From positions 1 through 34,720 of the forward strand of contig JASJDO010000028.1 of NCBI GenBank assembly GCA_030065115.1: a stretch of DNA of 34,720 nt. Direction: 5' to 3'. The notes under the pieces were generated by a model. That model saw nothing but the letters and a program-made list of their open reading frames with translations, made no database searches and was not told the origin of the DNA. Positions 8,387 to 16,791 of the stretch are shown here, one piece after another. This stretch comes from Rhizobiaceae bacterium. GTDB lineage: Bacteria > Pseudomonadota > Alphaproteobacteria > Rhizobiales > Rhizobiaceae. Both the position numbers and the translations under genes were made by a program. The first letter of the stretch is position 1. Each line of letters starts with the position of its first letter.

Positions 8387-9340
8387 TTAAGAGAGTTTTG
8401 CTTCTCTGGCAGCGCGAAGCTTGGCGAAATCTTCACCCGCATGATGCGAAGAGCGTGTCAATGGCGTTGAAGAAACCATCAAAAATCCCTTGGCATAAGC
8501 GGTGGTCTCATAGGCCTTGAATTCATCAGGCGTAACAAAATCAATAACTTCGTGGTGATGCGGAGTCGGCTGAAGATATTGACCAATGGTGATGAAATCC
8601 ACATCTGCAGTGCGAAGATCGTCCATCAATTGCAAAACTTCGTTTCGGGTTTCACCAAGACCCACCATAATCCCGGATTTCGTAAAAATCGACGGGTCGA
8701 TTTCCTTCACCTGTTGCAGCAATCGAATTGAATGGAAATACCGTGCACCCGGCCGAACCGTCAGATAGTTCGATGCGACTGTTTCCAAATTGTGGTTGAA
8801 CACATCGGGCTTGGCCTTGGCGACAGCTTCAATGGCGCCTTCTTTGCGTAAAAAATCCGGTGTCAGAATTTCGATGGTTGTATCGGGCGAAGCAGCGCGG
8901 ATCGCCTCAATGGTTTCAACAAAATGCTGAGCGCCGCCATCGTCTAGATCATCCCGATCCACTGATGTGATGACGACATGGTTCAAACCGAGCTTGGCCA
9001 CAGCATTTGCAACATTTTCTGGTTCCTTTGCGTCCAATGCATTTGGAACACCCGTTCGGACATTGCAAAACGCGCATGCCCGGGTGCACGTATCACCCAT
9101 GATCATCATGGTTGCATGTTTTTGCGACCAGCATTCGCCGATGTTTGGGCATCCAGCTTCTTGGCAAACAGTTACCAGATTGTTTTCCTGTACAATCTTG
9201 CGTGTCTCTTCATACACAGGAGACCCGCCTGCCCTGACCTTGATCCATGCCGGTTTCTTTTTCACCGGATTGGCGGGCTTGTGCTCCTTTTCAGGATGCC
9301 GGGGCCTCACATCGCGTTGTGTGTCAATTACTGTAACCAA
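8387..9340 (-). CDS. lipA: Lipoyl synthase LipA (TTG start)
   Basis: Radical SAM enzyme that inserts two sulfurs into octanoyl groups on lipoyl domains, activating the pyruvate dehydrogenase complex encoded nearby. The auxiliary cluster motif [12 protein letters not shown], the radical-SAM motif [10 protein letters not shown] and the final [10 protein letters not shown] segment (RSSxxA) are all present. Rhizobial LipA proteins begin MVTxxDT. Here the aligned residues are (L)VTVIDT, so I place the start at TTG 9340, with AAGGA about 11 bases upstream. A further in-frame TTG at 9376 is the alternative and would overlap the gene before it. Length is then 317 residues. Confidence 0.93.
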   Translation of the reverse strand: MVTVIDTQRDVRPRHPEKEHKPANPVKKKPAWIKVRAGGSPVYEETRKIVQENNLVTVCQEAGCPNIGECWSQKHATMMIMGDTCTRACAFCNVRTGVPNALDAKEPENVANAVAKLGLNHVVITSVDRDDLDDGGAQHFVETIEAIRAASPDTTIEILTPDFLRKEGAIEAVAKAKPDVFNHNLETVASNYLTVRPGARYFHSIRLLQQVKEIDPSIFTKSGIMVGLGETRNEVLQLMDDLRTADVDFITIGQYLQPTPHHHEVIDFVTPDEFKAYETTAYAKGFLMVSSTPLTRSSHHAGEDFAKLRAAREAKLS

Positions 9341-9369
9341 GACGTCTTGTATCCTTATTTGATTGCTGC

Positions 9370-9798
9370 TCAGCAATCCCTCAAATATGTGAAAACCAGC
9401 TCATCCGAGGCCATTCGACCGGTTGGTTGACATTGTTTAAAAACTTCGCGGGTTCCCCTGACCGTGACTTCCAATTGATCAGAACGGACTGGTCCCTCGA
9501 CATAATATTCCAGTGGGTTACCCGGGCAGAACTTTGAAAATCGCCGCGCTGTTCCAGAATACCAATTCCCGCTCTTTATACCATTAAAGAGCAATGTGCC
9601 GCGTCTAACTCCTGCATTGCGCAAGACTTGTCGCGGGTTTTCATAATACATCCAGCGCTGATTGCCGGATGCTTTCAAACGCATCACTGATCCATTGTGA
9701 TTCCAGCAAGAATCAGCACTTGCAGACGTCATTGAAAAACCAAATGCAGTGCACGCAACCGCTAGTGAAAGGGCTGAAGAAATGAAAAGTCTTTTCAT
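9370..9798 (-). CDS. Secreted hypothetical protein, conserved in rhizobia
   Basis: 142 residues with a clear signal peptide: MKRLF, a hydrophobic stretch, then a likely cut after SASA before DSCW. The mature part has four cysteines, one near each end, which would suit disulfide bonds in the periplasm, and is rich in aromatic residues ([16 protein letters not shown]). I have an impression of similar uncharacterised proteins in other Hyphomicrobiales, but know no function. The start ATG 9798 is preceded by GAGGA and fits the signal peptide; the frame open to 9858 would put 20 charged residues in front of it. It lies between lpdA and lipA on the same strand. Confidence 0.85.
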   Translation of the reverse strand: MKRLFISSALSLAVACTAFGFSMTSASADSCWNHNGSVMRLKASGNQRWMYYENPRQVLRNAGVRRGTLLFNGIKSGNWYSGTARRFSKFCPGNPLEYYVEGPVRSDQLEVTVRGTREVFKQCQPTGRMASDELVFTYLRDC

Positions 9799-9866
9799 GG
9801 TTCTATCCTCGATTTGGCCCCTGCTTGCAATTCTATCTCTAAAACCAGTTGTTTCCAACGAGAGAG

Positions 9867-11306
9867 TTACATGTGGATCACGCGGTCGTAAGCTTCAAGA
9901 ACACTCTCATGCATCATTTCCGATAAAGTAGGATGCGGGAAGACGGTGTGCATCAGATCTTCTTCCGTTGTTTCAAGTGTCATGGCAACGACATAACCCT
10001 GGATCAATTCAGTTACTTCAGCACCGATCATGTGCGCGCCGAGGAGTTGACCGTTCTTTTCATCAAAGACTGTCTTGATCAATCCATCCGGCTCTCCCAA
10101 GGCAATTGCCTTGCCATTGCCCAAAAACGGAAAGCGACCGACCTTGACCTTGTGACCCGCTTCCTTCGCCTGTGCTTCGGTCATGCCGACAGATGCGATT
10201 TGCGGATGGCTATATGTACATCCGGGAATTTTAGCCTTGTCCATGACATGTGGCTTTTTCCCCGTAATCGCCTCGACACAGATAACACCCTCATGTTCCG
10301 CCTTGTGCGCGAGCATAGGCGGCCCGGCTACATCGCCAATGGCAAATATGCCCTTTACGTTGGTTTTTCCATAACCGTCCGCAACAATACATCCGCGATC
10401 GGTTTTAACGCCAAGTTGTTCAAGCCCGAGATTCTCAATGTTTCCGACTACACCGACTGCAGAGATTAGTTTATCGGCAGACAGTTTTTCTTTCTTGCCA
10501 GACTTGTCTTCCACGTGCGCTATGATGCCTGTTGCCGTTTTCTCTACCTTGGTCACCTTTGATCCGGTGAGGATTTTCATCCCGGCTTTTTCAAACCGCT
10601 TTTGCGCAAGCTTGGAGATTTCTTCGTCCTCAACCGGCACCACACGGTCCATCAATTCTATGACCGTGACCTCAACACCCATGGCGTTATAGAATGACGC
10701 GAATTCAATGCCGATTGCGCCCGACCCCATGATCACCAGAGATTTAGGCATTTCTTTCGGCACCATTGCTTCAAAATAGGTCCAGATTTTATCCCCATCC
10801 GGCTCAATGCCCGGTATGACACGAGGACGTGCTCCGGTTGCCACAATGATATTATTCGCCTTGTAAGTTCCCTCACCCAATGCATTTTTGGGGGCTGGAT
10901 GTTGCGGCTCCGTTGGCGTTTTTGAAGATTTCGAAACCTGCACTTCGCCGGGCTTCGTAACTTTAGCCTCGCCCCAGATCACATCAACCTTGTTCTTCTT
11001 CAAAAGATGGCCAACGCCGCCATTTAGCTGGCCAGATACGCCACGAGATCGCTTGACTATCTCCGCTGGATTGAAACTGACATTGTCGGCTTTCAAACCA
11101 TAGTCAGAAGCGTGTTGCATGTAATGATAGATTTCAGCTGATCGCAGGAGGGCCTTGGTGGGGATACATCCCCAGTTCAGGCAAATGCCGCCCAAATGCT
11201 CACGCTCGACAATGGCAGTTTTTAACCCAAGTTGTGCTGCGCGAATTGCAGTTACATATCCACCAGGGCCTGAACCGATGATCAAAACGTCATATTCATT
11301 TGCCAT
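9867..11306 (-). CDS. lpdA: Dihydrolipoyl dehydrogenase (E3 of pyruvate dehydrogenase)
   Basis: FAD enzyme that reoxidises the dihydrolipoyl arms of the E2 subunit and passes electrons to NAD; 479 residues. It shows the FAD fold GSGPGGYV, the redox disulfide in GGICLNWGCIPTK, the NAD fold GSGAIGIEFAS, the second FAD motif FAIGDVAG and the catalytic HPTLSE. An extra loop of about 25 residues (near 120-145, KSSKTPTEPQ) occurs in rhizobial paralogues associated with pyruvate dehydrogenase. The start ATG 11306 begins MANEYDV and has AGGA upstream; the frame to 11345 would overlap the upstream acetyltransferase gene. It is separated from pdhC by two small genes. Confidence 0.96.
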   Translation of the reverse strand: MANEYDVLIIGSGPGGYVTAIRAAQLGLKTAIVEREHLGGICLNWGCIPTKALLRSAEIYHYMQHASDYGLKADNVSFNPAEIVKRSRGVSGQLNGGVGHLLKKNKVDVIWGEAKVTKPGEVQVSKSSKTPTEPQHPAPKNALGEGTYKANNIIVATGARPRVIPGIEPDGDKIWTYFEAMVPKEMPKSLVIMGSGAIGIEFASFYNAMGVEVTVIELMDRVVPVEDEEISKLAQKRFEKAGMKILTGSKVTKVEKTATGIIAHVEDKSGKKEKLSADKLISAVGVVGNIENLGLEQLGVKTDRGCIVADGYGKTNVKGIFAIGDVAGPPMLAHKAEHEGVICVEAITGKKPHVMDKAKIPGCTYSHPQIASVGMTEAQAKEAGHKVKVGRFPFLGNGKAIALGEPDGLIKTVFDEKNGQLLGAHMIGAEVTELIQGYVVAMTLETTEEDLMHTVFPHPTLSEMMHESVLEAYDRVIHM

Positions 11307-11317
11307 ATCCTGTTTCC

Positions 11318-11911
11318 TTAATAATCCGTGGCAAGGAGGAGCCACTTGTTCACTTTGTGACCGAGGCCAAAATCGATATATGGCCGCTCATCAATGGGTT
11401 GAAATCCATGTTTTTCATAAAGAGCCAAAGCACCGGTATTTGTGTCTTCAGCTACCAGCATCGCTTTCTCAGCGCCTGTATGCTTTCCCCGAAGCAAGCT
11501 GTTCTTCAATAAGGCATCGCCCCAGCCTTTTCCCTGGTGCTCTTCAAACACAGCGAAACTGTCAACAAACCAGGAGCCAGCTGCCTGTTCGTACAATTCA
11601 AACACGGGAACGAAAGGCGGTGCGTTCTTTTTGATCTCAGCCACTCCATCGACTTCACTCGGTGGCATGACATAACTCGTGATGCTTCCGGCCACCATGT
11701 CGTCTGCTATCGCAACATAGGCATTACGCCATGCAAATATCTCATAACTAGCAAACCTGCTGCGGCCAAAGTTTAATGCATCCTTGGCTTTGCCATTCTT
11801 GACCGCGCCCTGCCAAAACCACAATGAAATTCCAAACCCGGCCATGTTGTCGAGGATGGCGAGATCAGCAGCCTCTTTCTTTTGCGCTGGGCGGATGATG
11901 ATTTCGGTCAT
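11318..11911 (-). CDS. GNAT family N-acetyltransferase
   Basis: 197 residues with the GNAT fold. The acetyl-CoA-binding motif A is seen as QGKGWGDALL, followed by the ALALYEKHGFQ segment typical of the C-terminal half of the fold. The substrate is unknown. It lies 11 bases upstream of the lpdA start on the same strand, so the two are probably cotranscribed. The start ATG 11911 gives MTEIIIRPAQ, the usual first strand of the family. Ribosome-binding signal is weak. Confidence 0.87.
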   Translation of the reverse strand: MTEIIIRPAQKKEAADLAILDNMAGFGISLWFWQGAVKNGKAKDALNFGRSRFASYEIFAWRNAYVAIADDMVAGSITSYVMPPSEVDGVAEIKKNAPPFVPVFELYEQAAGSWFVDSFAVFEEHQGKGWGDALLKNSLLRGKHTGAEKAMLVAEDTNTGALALYEKHGFQPIDERPYIDFGLGHKVNKWLLLATDY

Positions 11912-11958
11912 ATAATCAAACTCGCTGAATCAACATTGCCAAGCGCGGAGCCGGAAAA

Positions 11959-12219
11959 ATGGACCTGATCGACTACCTGGTGAGCAACATCATCGAGTTG
12001 CCGCATATTGTCCGCTGGCCCGGTATATTTTTGATTGTTCTCTATCTGCTTCGTGCGGTCAGTCATATTTTCCGTCTCAGATTGATCTCGGTAGTTACCA
12101 ACATCCTCTATGCAACCATTGTTGCGCTTTTACTTGCTCAATATGGCAATGAAATTGCTGCGTTCATGGAAAATCAATGGATGCAGCTTCAAGCCAACAA
12201 GCCGAATGAATCCGGCTAA
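11959..12219 (+). CDS. Small membrane protein, unknown function
   Basis: 86 residues with two hydrophobic segments (roughly 20-33 and 40-62) separated by a basic stretch (FRLRL), and a short polar tail. GGAG stands eight bases before the ATG. It is the only plus-strand gene between cinA and the LprI-like gene, and its last four bases overlap the end of the convergent pdhC. The membrane-protein pattern and good ribosome-binding site make it likely to be real, but I do not recognise a family. Confidence 0.7.
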   Translation: MDLIDYLVSNIIELPHIVRWPGIFLIVLYLLRAVSHIFRLRLISVVTNILYATIVALLLAQYGNEIAAFMENQWMQLQANKPNESG

Positions 12220-13529
12220 ACCAACATTCCGATTGGTGATTCAATGTAGTGTTTGAACGCAACTGCGAGTTCAGCCCCCAATGCGCCATCGATCACACGG
12301 TGATCAAATGCAAAGGTCGCTGTCATCACAGTAGCCGGCACCAATTCTCCGTCTTTCACAACCGGTTGTTTTGTTCCTGCGCCAATCGAAACGATTGATG
12401 CATGCGGTGGGTTGATGATTGACGTAAAATTCGAAACGCCGAACATTCCAAGGTTCGACACAGCCGTTGAACCGCCCTGATATTCCTGTGGCTTCAATTT
12501 TTTCTCGCGAGCCCGTCCAGCCAAATCTTTCATCTCAATTGAAATCACAGACAGGGATTTCTCTTCGGCACGTTTGACGATTGGTGTGATTAAACCATCG
12601 GGAATGGCAACCGCTACGCCCACATCAGAATGTTTGTGGAGAATGCGTGCGCCTGATGTCCATGAAGCGTTGGCCATCGGCACGTCACGCAGTCCCAGAG
12701 CCATTGCCTTGATGATGAAATCGTTCACCGAGACTTTGTAAAGCGGTTTTTCATCGTCACCGGTGGGAGCAGCCTCATTGATTTGTTTGCGCAATGCCAA
12801 CAGCGCATCCAACTGGCAATCCATCGAGATATTGTAGGACGGAATGGTTTGCGTAGATTCTGTCAGACGCGAGGCGATTGTGCGGCGCATGCCATCATGC
12901 GGGAGAACCTCGTATTCATCTTCCTTGTAGAAAGCCAGCACCTGTTCATCGCTCATGCTGGTTGCTATCGGAGCTGCTAATGTTGTTGTGGCGGATTGCG
13001 ACGATGGTACGGATGAGATGTTAGACTTGCCTTCCACATCGGCCTTTACAATCCGTCCTCTTGGTCCGCTTCCTTTTATTGCGGCAAGGTCAATATTGTT
13101 CTGCTCTGCGATGCGCCGCGCCAATGGGGAGGCGATAATCCGGTCGCCGTTAGTCTGTGCGGCTGATATTGTTTCTGCAGGTTGTGTCGTAGGTTCTGCT
13201 TTCTCAGACTTTGTTTCTTGTTTTGATGTTGTAGCACCTTTGGGAGCTGCCTCGGGTGCAGAAGATGCGGCAGCGGAAACATCTTCACCGTCCTCTGCCA
13301 ATACCGCAATCACCTGATTGACTTTGACGCCATCAGTACCTGCAGCGACATGAATTTTGGCGATGGTTCCCTCGTCCACCGCTTCTACTTCCATGGTTGC
13401 CTTGTCGGTCTCGATCTCGGCAATCACATCGCCCGGTTCAACCTTGTCGCCCTCTTTCACTAGCCACTTGGCGAGGTTACCCTCCTCCATGGTGGGTGAA
13501 AGTGCTGGCATGGTAATATCAATCGGCAT
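12216..13529 (-). CDS. pdhC: Pyruvate dehydrogenase E2, dihydrolipoamide acetyltransferase
   Basis: Core subunit of the pyruvate dehydrogenase complex, transferring acetyl groups to CoA; 437 residues. One lipoyl domain carries the lipoyl-lysine in [13 protein letters not shown] (about residue 43). An Ala/Pro/Glu-rich linker follows, then the peripheral subunit-binding domain (ASPLARRIAEQ, GSGPRGRIVKADV) and the catalytic domain ending with the active-site HRVIDGALGAE. It is the last gene of the pdhA-pdhB-DUF-pdhC operon, 19 bases after the small DUF gene. The lipoyl domain is nearly identical to that of PdhB. Confidence 0.96.
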   Translation of the reverse strand: MPIDITMPALSPTMEEGNLAKWLVKEGDKVEPGDVIAEIETDKATMEVEAVDEGTIAKIHVAAGTDGVKVNQVIAVLAEDGEDVSAAASSAPEAAPKGATTSKQETKSEKAEPTTQPAETISAAQTNGDRIIASPLARRIAEQNNIDLAAIKGSGPRGRIVKADVEGKSNISSVPSSQSATTTLAAPIATSMSDEQVLAFYKEDEYEVLPHDGMRRTIASRLTESTQTIPSYNISMDCQLDALLALRKQINEAAPTGDDEKPLYKVSVNDFIIKAMALGLRDVPMANASWTSGARILHKHSDVGVAVAIPDGLITPIVKRAEEKSLSVISIEMKDLAGRAREKKLKPQEYQGGSTAVSNLGMFGVSNFTSIINPPHASIVSIGAGTKQPVVKDGELVPATVMTATFAFDHRVIDGALGAELAVAFKHYIESPIGMLV

Positions 13530-13548
13530 TGCCTGTTTCTCTCGCTAC

Positions 13549-13818
13549 TTAGTTTTCTGTTTCAAACCTGCCGTCATTCATCAGCATGTTTGTTGTAATG
13601 TGTATTTTGCCATCATCAGCCGGAACCCATTCCGCCAGCCGTGTCAGTCTCTTCTGCTCATCAGCCACCTTGCGTATGGCCTCGTCTTCCGAGAGCGCGC
13701 GGTTGCTCAAGGTTTCAAGCGCCTCATGGCTGATCTCCAAAACCACCTTGCGGCCATCGATCAGCACTGATTTTCCAAGCCGGTCATAGCGTAGTGATTT
13801 GAGGTCAAGGCGCTGCAT
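13549..13818 (-). CDS. Small DUF1488-like protein inside the pdh operon
   Basis: 89 residues, no signal peptide, no membrane segment. A compact start (VLIDGRKVVLEISHEALETL) followed by a charged helix containing RLTRLAEW resembles DUF1488-type proteins, but I hold this family call loosely. It lies between pdhB (five-base gap, with the pdhB stop next to its AAGGG site) and pdhC (19-base gap), so it must be cotranscribed and is likely coupled to pdhB. The position suggests an accessory to the pyruvate dehydrogenase complex; nothing in the sequence shows which. Confidence 0.72.
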   Translation of the reverse strand: MQRLDLKSLRYDRLGKSVLIDGRKVVLEISHEALETLSNRALSEDEAIRKVADEQKRLTRLAEWVPADDGKIHITTNMLMNDGRFETEN

Positions 13819-13823
13819 GACCC

Positions 13824-15212
13824 TTACCGATAACTCACTTGTTTAACTGCAGCGACGACCTCTTCAACGCTAGGCAACGCTAGCTTTTCAAGATTTTCAG
13901 CATACGGCATCGGCACGTCTTTCCCGCAAATGGTGACAACGGGCGCATCGAGATAATCAAATGCCTGCTGCACGATTTGCGCTGCAATATGGTCACCAAC
14001 CGATGATTGCGGAAAACCTTCCTCTACAGTCACAAGGCGATTGGTTTTCTTGACCGATGCAATCACAGTATCCATGTCCAATGGCCGAATGGTGCGCAGA
14101 TCAATGATCTCGACATCTACTCCGTCTTCAGCAAGCTGTTCTGCTGCCTTGACTGCATAGGTCATGCCGATACCGAAGGAGACGATCGATGCGTCAGTGC
14201 CCGATTTGTGAACTCTTGCCTTGCCAATTGGCAAAACCCAGTCTTCCACGTCCGGCACGTCAAAGGACTGTCCGTACAGAATCTCGTTTTCCAGAAATAC
14301 AACCGGGTTCGGATCACGGATTGCCGCTTTCAAGAGGCCTTTTGCATCGGATGCAGTATATGGCATCACTACCTTCAACCCCGGGATATGGCTGTACCAC
14401 GCGGCATAACATTGCGAATGCTGCGCTGCCACGCGTGCAGCCGCTCCATTTGGTCCCCGGAATACCATTGGCGCACCCATCTGACCGCCGGACATATAAA
14501 GTGTTTTGGCCGCTGAATTGATGATCTGGTCAATCGCCTGCATGGCGAAGTTGAAGGTCATGAACTCAACAATCGGCTTCAACCCAGCCATGGCTGCGCC
14601 GACACCGATACCCGCAAACCCGTGTTCGGTAATCGGCGTGTCGACCACCCGGCGCGAGCCAAACTCGTCCAGTAATCCTTGGGTGATCTTGTAGGCGCCC
14701 TGATACTCTGCGACTTCCTCACCCATGATGAATACGTCTTCGTCGCGGCGCATTTCTTCAGCCATGGCGGTATTTAGAGCCTCGCGGACCGTCATGGAAA
14801 CCATGGACGTGCCTTCCGGAATTTCCGGATCAGCGGCTATATCAGCCACTACAGGTTCCTGCGCATTCGCAGTTGGTGCTGAAGAAGCCTCCACTGTCCC
14901 AGAGTCTGGTTCAGCCGCCGGAGCTGCGCTTGCCGCTGCACTAGGCGCTTCAACAGTTGATGCGTCCTCGCCATCTTCTGCCAACATGGCGATGACAGAA
15001 TTCACCTTCACACCTTCAGAGCCTTCAGCGATCAGTATTTTCGCAATTGTTCCCTCATCCACAGCTTCCACTTCCATGGTCGCCTTGTCTGTTTCTATCT
15101 CAGCAATTATATCGCCAGAGGAGATCGTATCGCCCTCTTTTACGAGCCATTTCGCGAGATTTCCCTCTTCCATGGTTGGAGAAAGTGCAGGCATCAAGAT
15201 TTCTACAGCCAT
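13824..15212 (-). CDS. pdhB: Pyruvate dehydrogenase E1 beta with N-terminal lipoyl domain
   Basis: 462 residues. An N-terminal lipoyl domain (about 1-80, lipoyl-lysine in [11 protein letters not shown]) is joined by an Ala/Ser/Pro-rich linker to the transketolase-like beta subunit (from about 135, [42 protein letters not shown]) and its C-terminal domain. Carrying a lipoyl domain on E1 beta is a known alphaproteobacterial feature. It follows pdhA by two bases, and the GGAGG site lies inside the end of pdhA. Confidence 0.97.
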   Translation of the reverse strand: MAVEILMPALSPTMEEGNLAKWLVKEGDTISSGDIIAEIETDKATMEVEAVDEGTIAKILIAEGSEGVKVNSVIAMLAEDGEDASTVEAPSAAASAAPAAEPDSGTVEASSAPTANAQEPVVADIAADPEIPEGTSMVSMTVREALNTAMAEEMRRDEDVFIMGEEVAEYQGAYKITQGLLDEFGSRRVVDTPITEHGFAGIGVGAAMAGLKPIVEFMTFNFAMQAIDQIINSAAKTLYMSGGQMGAPMVFRGPNGAAARVAAQHSQCYAAWYSHIPGLKVVMPYTASDAKGLLKAAIRDPNPVVFLENEILYGQSFDVPDVEDWVLPIGKARVHKSGTDASIVSFGIGMTYAVKAAEQLAEDGVDVEIIDLRTIRPLDMDTVIASVKKTNRLVTVEEGFPQSSVGDHIAAQIVQQAFDYLDAPVVTICGKDVPMPYAENLEKLALPSVEEVVAAVKQVSYR

Positions 15213-15214
15213 GA

Positions 15215-16258
15215 TTATGCCTCCACCAGAATATCGGTATAAAGCTCGGAAACATCCGGCTCAGGGTTGGTCTGCGCAAACTCCGCCGATTTAGCCACAA
15301 TGGCACGAATATCCTTGTCCATTGCCTTAAGCTCGTCTTCGGTCGCCATTTTGGCTTCGATCACACGCTGCTTGACCTGTTCAATTGGATCTTGCTCGGC
15401 CCGCATTTTCTGGACTTCATCCTTTGTGCGGTATTTCGCCGGATCAGACATCGAATGTCCACGATAGCGATAGGTTTCCATTTCAAGAATAATCGGTCCC
15501 TTACCGCCTCTCACGAACTCTACTGCGTGATCGGCAGCGGCCTTGACTGCGCGAACATCCATGCCATCAACATGCATGCCCGGAATGTTAAATGACGCGC
15601 CACGCTGTGAGAAATCGGTCAGGGCAGAAGATCGCGCTACTGCAGTGCCCATGGCGTAGCGGTTGTTCTCGATAATATAGATAACCGGCAAATCCCAGAG
15701 TGAGGCCATGTTGAAGCTCTCATAAACCTGACCTTGGTTCGATGCGCCGTCGCCAAAATAGGCGACACTCAAATTATCATTGCCGCGATATTTATTGGCA
15801 AATGCCAGTCCGGTACCTAGCGACACCTGAGCCCCCACAATGCCGTGACCACCATAGAAATGCTTCTCTTTTGAGAACATGTGCATGGAACCGCCCTTAC
15901 CTTTGGAATAACCATCCCTGCGGCCGGTAAGTTCAGCCATCACCCCATCCGGATCCATGCCACAGGCTAACATGTGGCCATGGTCACGGTATCCTGTGAT
16001 GACCTGATCACCATCCTTCAATGCCATCTGCATGCCGGTAACAACGGCTTCCTGACCAATGTAAAGGTGGCAAAAGCCTCCGATGAATCCCATCCCGTAG
16101 AGTTGTCCGGCTTTTTCTTCAAAGCGGCGGATCATCAGCATGTCATAATAAGCTTTCAGCTCCTGTTCTTTCGAGAACTTCTCAGGTGCTGGTGACTTTA
16201 CAACCGTTGTTTTGCGTGAAGAATTCCGAGTGTTGGTCTTCTTGGGTTTGGCTGCCAT
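15215..16258 (-). CDS. pdhA: Pyruvate dehydrogenase E1 alpha
   Basis: Thiamine diphosphate-binding subunit that decarboxylates pyruvate; 347 residues. The cofactor motif [15 protein letters not shown] leads to ENNRYAMGT. The phosphorylation-loop region [15 protein letters not shown], also found in eukaryotic E1 alpha, is present. A basic, Ser/Thr-rich N-terminus precedes the conserved [20 protein letters not shown]. It is the first gene of the pdh operon, with AAGGAG six bases before the ATG. That site lies in one arm of an inverted repeat. Confidence 0.97.
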   Translation of the reverse strand: MAAKPKKTNTRNSSRKTTVVKSPAPEKFSKEQELKAYYDMLMIRRFEEKAGQLYGMGFIGGFCHLYIGQEAVVTGMQMALKDGDQVITGYRDHGHMLACGMDPDGVMAELTGRRDGYSKGKGGSMHMFSKEKHFYGGHGIVGAQVSLGTGLAFANKYRGNDNLSVAYFGDGASNQGQVYESFNMASLWDLPVIYIIENNRYAMGTAVARSSALTDFSQRGASFNIPGMHVDGMDVRAVKAAADHAVEFVRGGKGPIILEMETYRYRGHSMSDPAKYRTKDEVQKMRAEQDPIEQVKQRVIEAKMATEDELKAMDKDIRAIVAKSAEFAQTNPEPDVSELYTDILVEA

Positions 16259-16267
16259 ATAGAGACT

Positions 16268-16292
16268 CCTTGATTATCTGAGAATATCAAGG
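16268..16292 (-). promoter_or_regulatory. Inverted repeat covering the pdhA ribosome-binding site
   Basis: CCTTGAT (16268-16274) and ATCAAGG (16286-16292) are perfect 7-base arms around 11 bases. On the minus strand the promoter-distal arm contains the AAGGAG Shine-Dalgarno sequence of pdhA. The repeat could be an operator for a dimeric repressor or a messenger hairpin hiding the ribosome-binding site. Either would control entry into the pdh operon. Confidence 0.45.
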
Positions 16293-16311
16293 AAACTCTA
16301 TCAAAACACAA
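16283..16311 (-). promoter_or_regulatory. Candidate pdhA promoter
   Basis: On the minus strand TTGTGT (16306-16311) and GATATT (16283-16288) are 17 bases apart. The -10 element overlaps the upstream half of the inverted repeat. If this is the promoter, the leader is very short. The -10 match is imperfect and other spacings are possible in this AT-rich stretch. Confidence 0.28.
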
Positions 16312-16395
16312 TACGTATTTTTGCGGATTTTTCGCTATTTAACTTATTGTTTTTGTAGAAGTATTATACTATTAACTCGAAGATGGTTAATCGAC

Positions 16396-16704
16396 TTATC
16401 TCATCAAAACAATTTCGTCACCATGCAAAAGGTTGAGATTGTATCTTGCCTGCTCATCCAGCATGTCTCGCTCGATTGATCCGTTTTTGAGAAGCATCAC
16501 GCGTTTTTCCAGCTCCTCCCGGTCTTGCCGAAGGGATGCCAAACGAAACTCTAGTTCAAGCGAACGCTCAACGGTCTGACGATGTGATTCAAGACCGAAT
16601 TTTCCGATAGTCGAGTGGTAGTAAAAATACGCACTGAGTGTGAGACAGAATACCGGTATGACTAACCGATGCAAATTGCTGTTTTTTCGCTGCCGCGTAG
16701 CCAC
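16396..16704 (-). CDS. ftsB: Septum formation initiator FtsB/DivIC family
   Basis: 102-residue bitopic cell-division protein. A short basic cytoplasmic N-terminus, one membrane segment (about 13-29) and a coiled coil (about 40-75, rich in Leu and Glu, RQDREELEKRV) are followed by a C-terminal region (RDMLDEQARYNLNLLHGDEIV) typical of the family, which bridges FtsL and FtsQ in the divisome. The start is GTG at 16704, with GAGTAGG upstream. The place between eno and pdhA is conserved in rhizobia. Confidence 0.9.
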   Translation of the reverse strand: MATRQRKNSNLHRLVIPVFCLTLSAYFYYHSTIGKFGLESHRQTVERSLELEFRLASLRQDREELEKRVMLLKNGSIERDMLDEQARYNLNLLHGDEIVLMR

Positions 16705-16791
16705 TGTTGAACCTACTCAAAACCAAAACTGATCAACTGGTTAAAAATAGCCGTTTTGCATTAACAACTAGTTTACTGAAAAACATCTCGG

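Noticed and set aside
9933-10469. 178-codon plus-strand frame inside lpdA
   Set aside because: Antisense shadow; the opposite strand encodes all dihydrolipoyl dehydrogenase motifs.
13357-15212. Near-identical DNA at the starts of pdhC and pdhB, suggesting a duplicated or mobile segment
   Set aside because: Both encode homologous lipoyl domains, a known feature of this family, so the similarity is explained by protein function.
14007-15294. Several plus-strand frames of up to 189 codons across pdhB and pdhA
   Set aside because: All mirror the Ala/Glu-rich coding of the opposite strand; none has its own motif or ribosome-binding site.
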